Positions 32,801 through 44,800 of a DNA stretch of 64,000 nucleotides are shown here, piece after piece. The stretch covers positions 87,492,569 to 87,556,568 of the forward strand of contig NC_067195.1 in the NCBI RefSeq assembly GCF_000699445.3. The letters are read 5' to 3'. Position numbers and translations under genes: made by a program. Source of the stretch: Schistosoma haematobium. Taxonomy: Eukaryota; Platyhelminthes; Trematoda; Strigeidida; Schistosomatidae. Position 1 is the first letter of the stretch; each line of letters begins with the position of its first letter. The notes below the pieces were generated by a model that saw nothing but the letters and a program-made list of their open reading frames with translations, had not been told where the DNA came from and made no database searches.

Positions 32801-35800
32801 TTTACTTATTGCTTTCTCGTGGTGGGGGTATTGTTTACGAAATAGAGAGGAAGAGAAGCGAATGTTCAGCGCTTAAACCGGGTAAGCGAGTATGGCGGAT
32901 CCATGTAGAGGAGTTGGGAAACGTTTATTCCAAACCAATGGTGTATTTGTGCTCCAGGATCCTGGGAGAAAACTGGAGTATGGACTTAATGTTGGTCACT
33001 GGCTACCATAGGACTGCATCTCCTAACGTTGCTGCACTGTCTCGTGGATTAGACCTGTAAGTCAAGCGCTCAGAATGTGAACGCGTAATGAAACCACTTG
33101 TTCTGATTTGTCACCCGAATGGTATCTCAATGCATACACATCCAATGATTTGTGCGGCGTATATATTTTTTGGTGCTCCTTTGTATCAATAGCTCAGTGG
33201 TAACATTTCTGACCAAATCTGCCGAGAAGTATCAGTCCCCTGAAGATTACAAGTACACCTTGTTGACGAGTACCGAATAATACGAAACCCGAGTTTCCCT
33301 TCAAATATCTCTAAGCAACAATGTTTTCTTTCAAAACACTTCCATTTTCATTTATTCCTCCATATACACAATAGTAGTAATAAGTTGTAGATGTTATTAG
33401 TCTATGGATGAACGCTTTGAAAGTGTTGAAGCATTCATTCAATTAGAAATTTACTTCAGTTGCTTACTACTAGTTTCTTCGTCACATAAACGTTTGCGCT
33501 CCCCTTTTTCCGGTCAAATGTTTCAGTAATCTTTCATTTCTTTTTTTGTATATACTTGTTATAGAATTTACGTGCTACAATGTACAGTCTACCGATTACA
33601 GCTCGCCATGTTGTTAAACGTATCGCTGGACGAATAGTACCAGCTATAGCGACAACAACTGCTACTGTTGCAGGTTTAGTCTGCTTAGAATTACTTAAAT
33701 ATGTAATTAACAATAATCAATATGATGATGATCATGTTGGTTCGTTTACATCTGAAAAGGAAATAAATACATTGGCGGCGACTACGACAACAATAAATAA
33801 TTGTGAACAACGTTTAGTTCAATTAAAATCTAGAAATAGTTTTCTTAACTTAGCATTACCGGTTCTTTTGTTCAGTGAGCCTGGACTGTGTCGACAAACA
33901 CGTTTACCAAATGGAAAATATTTCAGTCTATGGGATCGTTGGACTATTCGACCATGTAAACAAGTTGATAAATATCGATTAACCGATTTTATTGATCAGA
34001 TTAAGGTGAGTGCCTATACTTTCGATGGTCCATAGTTATATTGTTCTAGATATAGTGTTGAACCCCGATGTGATATTTAGATTTTCTTATCGTAATTATC
34101 TAATCGAATTAAATTGGACGGAATAGTCAGCTAGTCATTATAAGCAGAGATGGATGGTGGCTAGCAAAACAACCCAGGACACGCGCCTACTTGAAACTCG
34201 TCAGCCGGATATAGTCAGTCAGTCAGTCAAACAAAGCCTAAAACCTGGCACATGTGTATATCGGTTTATGTTGCCATACCCCATTAGCACGGACATATGA
34301 AATTGTTAAGGCAAGTCTCAGAATTGTAAAGGTAGTAACAGTATGAGTGGTGATTGAAAAGATTAGGCGTCAAAGATACGATTCAAGAGAAAAATATAAA
34401 CCAGTGAAATTTTAAAAAAAGTTATGAAGAACTTGGAAGATTATAATTTGAGGAAACACAAAGAATGGATGCACCTGCGCCATTGAAAACGATTTTGAGC
34501 CATGGATAAGACACTTCCAATTAATAACTAACATTTCCAGTAACTTTGCCCGCTTATAGAATGAGGTGGGATTAAAAAATTTTCTTCCCAATATATACTG
34601 AAACCTACTTTTCATTATGAGTTTGGAAAAAGAATGCAAGCTAGAAATACAAATGTAACCTTTTTGGAAAATAACTTTAGTGACCGGTTTCAACCAGTCG
34701 TCCGTTGGACTTGGTTACACTCTTCGATCAATAATATTATCAATACTAATCCTATTTCAAGCTTATCTCTTCTAAGAACGAATGTGTCCTCATCTAGTAG
34801 CAGAAAAGGAATATAAAACATACTGCCAAGAATGATTATTCTTGCCAATGAGTTGTATTCTCTGTTCATTTATTGTCTAGTTATTCAAGTTTAATTCTTA
34901 TATTTCAATGGGACTCATCAGTTGAATGTACTAACGTCTCATTATGTTGATATTTTACATAGACCCAATACCTGTTGCTTCCAATATCACTTCATTATTT
35001 CAGTATTTTATATAAAAACCTAGATGCAGATACGTTCAGTTGATGAGTCTCAGATTGGACGAAACATCTTTTATTCCACTGTTAACCATAATCCAATTAT
35101 ACCATAAACAAAACAAAAAAAATTATATGTGGATTAAGGTCAAACAATGTTTAGTTATTTATTTACTCATTTGTTCATTGAATTCTAGACTATTTTTTTA
35201 GTTGTTGTGGTTACAGATGAATGATGTGTGTGTGTATATATATGTATACGCTAATTGTGTTTTGTTTTCATATCTAATATGCTCTTTTTTTACGTATTAT
35301 ATATATACATATGCGTAATTTGTCGTCCTGGTAACAACTGGCAATAGTAATGATGATACAGTTTGAAAAAAAAGCTTTTTTTGGGTTCTCATATCTTCTT
35401 CCATTCATAAATTAATTTCATAGAAAGTAATCCTGTTTGCAATCAATCTTTTTTTATAAGTTAATACTGCTTATTCTCATTTAAATGTATCCTTATGATT
35501 TGATTTTGAATGTTGGTGGGCACTTGACTTCCTTATTCTCTTGTGATGAAAGCATTTTTCCCGTGACTATGATGATGATGATAATGTTGTTGTTGTTGCT
35601 GTTGTTAGATGACAACTTGAGGTTGGCAATGATAATGAATGATACTGATCGTGACGCATACACATACTCAATACAACTGTAGAAGATGATCACATCTATT
35701 ATAAACAACTCGTTTGTAATCAATGTATCACTGAAAGTTATCTATTATTATAGTTTTAATTTTATGCACGAATAGTTCAACAGAACCTTTTTATCACTCT

Positions 35801-38800
35801 TTGGTTAAAGTCAGTCTACAGGAAAGTATGAACCTAAATTTCGTGCTAGTTGATACTCTTCAGCAAGGAGTATCTGCAATCTTGAGACAACTGATATTTT
35901 TTATAATTTTCACTAACCGCATAACTCAGCTTTACATTCTTAAACTCTATTCAACTGACAACTGATATTCTTTAGGAATAAGACATTTACAACTGATTGA
36001 TCACTGATTGAACGCTATGTTCGTCTCTTAAGCTATTCTGTAACCCCCAAGCTAGAACTATACAGCGACCTGAACAACGAGAGAGAAGACTCAAAGTATG
36101 CGAGAAGTACTTTACTCCAAGTTTCTTTTCAATAAAGAAAATACAGGGTTTTTATATTTTAAATGTCCTTGAGTTGCTAGAAGATTCTGGAATGCTACTA
36201 AACATAGTAGCAGTGTAGCAATCAACCAATCAGAACCTCTGCATGTGATGTTTCACTTCCCTGATATTTTTGGATAGAACTTCAAGTGAACGCTGATTGG
36301 AGGAAACGCTTCTTAGTGTTTCCTGATCCTTGCTTGTCTTTTGCGAAAGATTTGCCGGATCACCCCAACAAAACTATCATGTAAAAATTGGCTGCAAACT
36401 CAAATGGAGCACTGGAAGGTTCATTCGTCTTAGTTTGGAATTCCTCAGCAGTGCACACAAGAGATCAAATCCAAAATATTCAATTCTTGGAATAAAAAAA
36501 TGATTTCTTGTCTTAGTCATGTTGGTAGATATAGACTACTTGGTTGGAGTCCGCGTGACTCTCGTAACCAATGGTTGGAGACTCTGTGTGACATGGCTCA
36601 GAATCCATCACAATGGCGTAGGTGTATACATTCTGTATCCTCCCTTAAACTGAGATTAAAATTGCTTTACATCTTTCTTTCTACGAACTAATTCTTTCTT
36701 CCTGTACCATATCCTTATATGCAGTCTTTTTTTTTTATATTACCACCATTGAATTAACTACTTTTATGAATTCGGTGTTCATCTTGTTGTGCTAATGTGG
36801 TGAGGTATGGCAACTTGTACCGATGCATATATATGCCCGATCCTATGTTGTAGCTGACTGACTGAGCTTTGATAGTTGGTTGTTTGTTTAAATTATGTTG
36901 AATATTGAACTTGATAATTTAGGTGTAAAGCTTCTGCTGTCTTTCTGCATCTATGCAAAACACTCCTCATCGTAATAAATGAATAGCGGCTATGAATGTG
37001 CGCTAACATTGAAACAGATGTTCTCAGTGTAGTAGTAGTAGTAGTAGTAGGTAAACCTAACATCCATTTCTTCTTGATATCATATTTAAAGTGAATATTA
37101 ATGAAAGTATATACATATATCATTGTGAGTGATAGCAGGATAGAAGGCATCAATATAAATAATTTGTTTATCTAACTGTTACTAAGGTGTGCCTTGATAT
37201 TATAAGACATAAAGGTGAAAGATAACGATCCAGAGAGAGAAGGAGACATTGCAACAGTCCTTTGTATGTATAAAATAAAATGGATAGCTTCTCTTTTTTA
37301 TCAATATCCGTTATTTTTTTATTTTTCAACTTTGTGATGATAGAAGGCAACTAGTTAGAAGATGTGTACGACCTAAGGTTTTATTCTTATTTCGCCATTA
37401 TATATGTATTTATATAACATAGAACCCCCTGGTACATATATACATTGGTTAAAGTTACCACATTGCAAAATGAATACTCCCTCTTACCCTACAGAAAACA
37501 TCATTAAAGCTTACGGTCTCTTTTAAGTCTTTGATCCAAGATTAGTGATTTCATAAACTAAGGTGATGTTCTTAACCACTGAATTCTCATACTCCATATG
37601 CCATACAAGTTGCTTAAACTTATCTATCGTTTTAAAGTAGATAATTTTGTCAATCAGTCAGTCAGTTATAAACAAAGTAGAACGTGGCACATACGTGCAT
37701 CGGTTCAAGTTGCCACATTTCATAAATCAGTACCAACGGATAAAATCAAGAAGATAGATCCCAGAAAAGTAGAAGCAGTAGTAGTGACACATAGGCAATA
37801 TGATTTTAAATCATTCTTTCCAGTTAATTCATCACACCCAAAGACAAATCTTAGGATGACATGGTTTTTTTCAATCATGGGCTGCTCCATTTCATTCGCT
37901 TTAATCTTCCTATACTTAGTTACAAATTTTTGCTGGTAACTATTATCATTCAAATGGCGTTCACTCCTTACCCATTTTATCTTCTGAACATAATTTTCTT
38001 ATAAGGTTGCAAGTCGTCCTGACCATAGCCGTTTTATAGACAAAAGCTGTTTATGTACTCTCCATGAATCCTTCTGACAAATCGGTTAGTTACGATGTGG
38101 AACCTCTACGTATGTATATTGGTTCAATTTTCCATGTCCCATTAGCACACCGAGATGAAGTTGTCAAACCAAATCCCGGAATAGTTGTGATAGTAACAGC
38201 ATCAGTGGTAACAGGAAAGATTAGGTATCGAACATACGGCTCGAAAAGAAAGTATAAATTAGCGAAATAAAAACAAGAAAAGCTATGAGGAATTTTGAAT
38301 ATCAGGATTCGGGGGACGACAAAGAATGGATACATATATACTATTTCAAACAATTTAAAACTAAATCATTCAAAATTTCTAGCAATTGGTTACGACAATG
38401 ACGTGGATCTCAACCAGATGGTCTATACCTATTAAGATGACTAAATCTAATTGTCAGTGACTCAGGTATTGCTTACTCTGTAGTCCCCAAATACGCTATC
38501 GATAAGTTATTAGTAGATATCACTGCTATTTCCACAGATTTTGGATATCAATACCAACCTACCTCGGAGTGGGTATCATTTTCACGGTTGATTAGCTCCT
38601 CTAGTCGTTCCCGAAATATATACCACAAATTTTTTCATCATTCAATTGGATTCTAAAGGGTTTCCTTGCTGTGGCTTTTTTGCGCTCTTTAACATGCCGA
38701 CAAATTTGTTCTCGAACTGGAAAATGATCCGAGTCTAAATATGTGCTCCAGAATGAGCGATAGTGTTCTATTGAGCCCTTCCAACAATGGCTAATGGCAA

Positions 38801-41800
38801 TGTGATCCATTTGAGTCTTGGTTAGTCGATTATGGAGGTCATCACATCAGAAACATACTTCTCTACAGTCAGTAGTATAACTTCGCCCTCGGGCCTTAAG
38901 TTGTTGCTTTTAGACGTACCGTTCTCCAACCGACCTGCCTGGTGTAGTAGGACTTAAAAGAACATGTGTTCCAACCAATATAACCCGGTTGAGTTACCAT
39001 GATAGGTAAACCCGACGATCACGTAAAAGTAGCAGCTACGGTCGGGCCTTCCGACAAACTCATCTTTTCAATCAGGCAAGTTAATCACGTTTAATACCAA
39101 GATCTAGAGTTTGTTTGTTATTATTTTATTTTATTTTAACACATAGATATTGGTACAAGGAGGCACCAAATACATATGCGCCACACAAATCTCATTTGAT
39201 ATGTGTGAGGGCTGTGATACTGCCCGGGTGCCCAGACCGAACCAGGTGGTTTCCTTAGGGGTCACACCCAGAGCCTTCGACCCAAAGGTCTGATTCATAA
39301 GGCAGTGGAGCAAGTCAGGAGACGCAGTCCCATGGTAGCCGGTGACCAACGATTGGTTCATACGCCATTTGTTCCTTCAGGCTACTGGAGCCTATGTGTA
39401 GGATTGGTTTGGAATGAGGGTTTTCCAACTCCCCTAGGTGGACTCTCCATATCCACTAACCCGGTTAAAGCATCGGACATTCGCTTTTCGTCCTCTCAAT
39501 TTCGTAAACAATACCGCTGCCACGAGAAGGCAATGAGTAGGACTTCCCTGGCAGAAGCTATATACGCGTGACCGTGTGAGAGCATTTGGAGAGGGAGAGT
39601 GAACTCTCCCCACTCTCGGCCGTACCAAGGCATTCGGGGGCTTGTTTGTTGCAGTTTATTGTGTGTGTATGTGTGTGATCAAAGATTACTACATTGATCA
39701 GAATTTTTATATACCAATCTAAGGAAAAGTATACTTCTCATCAATATGTTCTATTCTATTTTGTTAATAATTCAAAACATGTGACCAGTACGTAGAATTT
39801 CCGGTAACTACACGAACTGTGGTCATATAGATTTTGTTTTACAAAATTTCGAGGTACATTCATCTTATCTCCTAAAATATTCCGTTTCTACTGTTCAAAA
39901 CATTCCTGTAAATCTCCAAAATTCGACTTCCTTTAGTGTTATACCCTGTGATTTCAAGCTTTATAGGGTCCATAAATGTTTTGCTGGAACTATGTGCACT
40001 GATGATTTTTACCGAATTTATCTCATTAGTAATCATTTGAGCAGTGAATCGGTAATCAAAGAGGACATAGGAGACCTCATGCATATATTGTTTTCAACAA
40101 CAAAAAACAAGAAGCTGGGCAGTTGTCTTACAGTACAACTGTAAAATGTGACCTTTAAGAATAATAGATATTTGTAGGTTACTAGTATTTAATATTAAAT
40201 ATCTTCCAAATATCAATCACGTATGTTGGAATCATCAAGGGAATAATATTGAGGTTAGATAAATGGTATTAGGCGAATAACAGGAATTGGATGGCTAAAT
40301 AATGGAACTTCATCGACTAAAGTGGTTGAGACATGTATTACTTATGCTCAACTGCTCACTTTCTGCAACATACGATATCGCCTGAAGTAGTATTAAGTTA
40401 GAAGAAAGCTATGTGCAACAGAACGAAGACATATCATCAGTCCATGGAGTCATTGACTTGTTCTAAATTACGATGGTAGATGAAGACTACTTGAGAGGAG
40501 TCCGTTCAATAAACGCAATTAGTGGTTGGTGACGTTGGGTGATATGGATCAGAGTTAGTTATAGTAGTGGTGATTCATTCACTTTTTGTCTTCTGTTAGA
40601 TCTTGTGTTTCTGGTTTTTTTTCTGTCTTTGATTCTACTGATTTATTGATTGTTCTTGAATCAAATTTTCTATACCCTTCGACAATAAAGGAACTTAATG
40701 GGTTTCCGTGTTATTCCGTTTACTTTGATATTCATCTTAATAATTTAATGTCCTTATGTTGATTGATGTATCACAATGATGACTGAAGAATTGGTCGCTT
40801 CCGAAATCACTTTATAGAATACATATATTCTTATTCATAGAATTGATAAGTTACTGGATTATCATATACATTTACTCCGTTTATCATAAGCTTTCTTTCA
40901 AATGATCAACTACTATTATACCGCCAATCAATTATTTACAGTTTGCCCTATTCATAGCCACTTTTGGCTTATTTGTTTATAGTTGTGAATTTTTAGTTTA
41001 TGGAGTGTTATAGTTCAGTATGCTTGCATACATATATCCATTTATAATCATTTATTTATTTGAACACATAAATATTGGTACAAAGAGGCACCGAATACAC
41101 ATGTGCCATACAAGTCACTTGATTTGTATGTGAGCTGTGATACTACCCGGGTGCCCAGACTGAAGCAGTTGGTTTTCTTAGGGAGCCACACTCGGAGCCT
41201 TTGACCTAAAGATTTGATCCACAAGACAGTGGATCAACGTCAGGAGATGCAGTTTCATGGTAGTCGGTGACCAATAATTGGTTCATACGCCATTTTTCCC
41301 TCAGGATACTGGAGCCTATGTGCACCATTGGTTTGGAATCAGGGTTTTCCAACTCATATCCTCTATATCCACAAACCCGGTTAAAGTGCCGGACATTCAC
41401 CTTGCCGTCAGAAGGCAGTGGGTAGGACTTCCCTGACATTCGCTGTATACGCGTGGCTATATGAGAGTATTTCGAGAGGGAGATCTGACTCTCCCTATCG
41501 TCGGCCATACCAGAGCATTTGGAGGCATACAGACCCATTTGTGTTTTGAATCAATATAGTAGAACCTGACTTGTGACTTGTCTTTAGATTCAAGGCAGAA
41601 GATTGAGACAAAGTTTACAAATAATAGGCCCATAGAAATATAGCCTGCGTTGGCTCAAAGTTAACCATGCCGGTTAGAGTGTATAATTGTTCAAGTCTAG
41701 TTTGTAGACTGAATAATATACGAAATTCTATTTGGTAAATTTAGCACATCATATCGACTGGCGTCCTAAATCATATAATTGATGTATGAATTATGGTAAT

Positions 41801-44800
41801 CTGATCTGAAATACATATATATTTGAGACTCTATGTTGTATATAACTAAGTGATTGAATTAAACAATCTTGTTCTTAGTAAAGATCATCATTTCTAATTA
41901 TGATTCCATCCAACAACAACAACAACAAAAATTAACACTTAGTATTTACAACAAATACTTTTGTAAGCAAATGTGGATAGTGGCTAGCAATGGAATCTAG
42001 GACGCGCATTTCGTCTTATTTAGTACTCTTCAGCTGGATGTACCCGCATCTCATAGTTGATGTCCACTCCGGCACTTGAACCCAGTACCGTTCGCTCCAA
42101 ATGCCATCGCATTATCCACTTAGCTACTGAGTCCTGATAGCCATCTGCTTTTGTATTATCCTTTCATAATTCATTTACATTATTGTTAACTTATCTATAT
42201 TATTGTATTGATATTGGTATTATTCAATTAAAGATTTATCTGAATCCTTACATAGATATGTAGATACATACACAATTGAAATTTAAAACAAATAACTCTT
42301 AATACATGTGATATCACTTTTGTTGTTGTTGTCGACATTAGTGTTTAGTCATTGTTACCATTGACAACTATTAAACACTATATTATTTGGCTTTCTAATA
42401 CAAACATATCATTGAAGAACTCTCAATTCTATTATAACTCATAAAATTCGGTATAGAAAATAAAGGGAGAAATATTTACTCTAAAGAGGGACAGTAGGAG
42501 AGAGAGAGAGAGAGAGAGAGAAAGGGAGGGAGGGAGAAAGTTTAAAATGTAACCTCTTTTAAAATTGGCAACAATAGATCTATCAATTGTTCAATGTATA
42601 TATATGGTAGTTTGTTTCCTGAAATGACCTATATGTTGTAATCTGTTTTTGTATTGTTGTTGTTTGTTTGAATGTGATCTTTTAAAATGGGTAAAAATCG
42701 ATATATACATGGTTATATGATTGTCTGTAACCAATGTGATTACTGTTCAATAGAAAAGATTTATGAAGATAATATGGTCTGTCTTGTTTTTTCCCTTTCA
42801 CATTCAATCCTTATTACATAACATATATATTTGTGTTCTTTTTTTACAGTTTTTCAGCCAATATATGTTTGTATCAGAAGTGGTTTTTGTGGATATTATA
42901 GTTATTTCAGTAGTTGAGATCATGAGTCAGTTGATGTTAGATCACTATAGAAAACCTGGAAGCACTGAACGGCCGTTGCGTTTCATTGTGGCACTCCTCA
43001 GCAGTGCTATAATAGTCTACAAAAACCCCTTCTGATATTAATCAACATATGCTGATTATTGACTGGCTTCATGAGGTATATCCCGGTGTTCTACTGAAAA
43101 GCAGTGAGCAGTGGAGTTCAATCGGGTCTCTTATGAGGTAGAAACTCACTGAAGACAATAGTGGATGTGTTGCCCAATTTCGTGGATTAGTTGAAGTTAG
43201 ACATTAACACCGTTGAATGCCAGCTCAATCGTCTAGAGATTAAGCGTTCGCGCGCGACACCGATAAGTCCTGAGTTCGAATCTCACGAGGCAGGATCGTG
43301 AATGCACATTTCTGAGAAGTACCACAATAGTACGAAACTGCTGTCCAGTACTTCCAGGTTTTCCATGGTGACTCATGATCTCAACTATTGAAGTATATTT
43401 TTATTCTTCTTTTTCTTTCTGATCGATTTTATTCACTGAGTATTCTCTGCATGTGTGTGTATGTTTGTGTTTATCTGTTATTATTGATGACATTGTATTC
43501 TAATCACTTTGAAGCTTACATTACAAAATGATTCTAGCTAGATAATACAAGACTTCTCCATAATGCTCATTTACAATTCTAACAGAGATCAAACCTAGGA
43601 CCTTCAGTTCTCCACGTCACCATCTAATCTTTTACAATTCTGATTCCAACTTATTGACAATATCGGACGAGCGTCATCCAATGTTGTTGAACTTCACTGA
43701 AATTTTTAGGAATCATCCCTTGAAATTAGTCACTGGTAAACTTATATTGAGCTTTAACATTTGACTAAAAGTTGATGGTAAGTGTTCAAAGTGAAATGGC
43801 ATGAATTAATAAATCGTTCAGTAAAATCAATGAAGTATTGGATAATTGTTTCATCTAATTTTTAAGATTTTTTAATCAATAAAGAAAGATTAATGATGAT
43901 AACTAGACTAGATCTCTTTTTTTCTATTTTATTATTATGATTATTATCTATGAGAATTCAATATCAGCTAAACGTGAATATTGTTATGATATTGGTCACT
44001 TCTTATTGACCAGTCAACTGTAAGTATCCCAATTCTATAGGATATTAGTCGTCATATAAATATTTCAGTGATGATGTCTCAAACTAGGGAAGTTGTGATG
44101 ATAATGCAAGTTCCAATTTCACAAATAGTATCAGTTTCCTAAAGGACTGTTAGGTACTCCTTGTTGACAAGCCGTTAACTATTCAAAGATGTAGATTAAT
44201 CGAAGTTTCCTACCAACTAATTCTAACCACTTAACTAACATCTATCATGTTTATGTTAAATGATTGTTCACTTATATGAAAATACTGAAAAGTTTTATTT
44301 GGTCATTGTTTTGTTACCTCATACATACATACTCACATACATACACCTACACACACACACACACACACACACACAATTGCTCACATCCACCCACTCACTC
44401 GCTCGTTTTCATCCCTTTAATTTTTGTCTACTATTGGCATCATATTTTTAATCTCTTTTCATAATTCATTAATATGTCAGTTGGGTTTTTTTTTAATTAT
44501 ACATAGAGATCAATATTTTCTAAAGAGAAAATCTATAAAAGGTGTTTTCTCTATTTCCTTTTCTCTTCTCTTCTCTTCTCTTGTACTTTTATTTTCATTT
44601 ATTTTGCTCTTTTTTTTTTACTTTTTTTTCTCTCATTAATCCTATGAATTCGGGAAATCATTGAAAGAATGAATGGAATCTTGTGGTGAGTTTAATTACT
44701 CAAGGCAATCGAATGGTGTATATGCGTCATTTTCCAATGCATAAATCACGTTTAAATGAAATGTAAGTTAAAAATGAAGTACTTCTTCTGATTTTTTTGC

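Noticed and set aside
33580..34035. Single-exon 151-residue protein starting at 33580
   Set aside because: Homology begins 15 bases upstream, right after a splice acceptor, and the last residues read into the intron past a GTGAGT donor. It is an internal exon.
39305..39571. 88-codon plus-strand ORF, also in part at 48132
   Set aside because: Antisense reading of R500 with no signature. The sense-strand frame is the better candidate if any part is coding.
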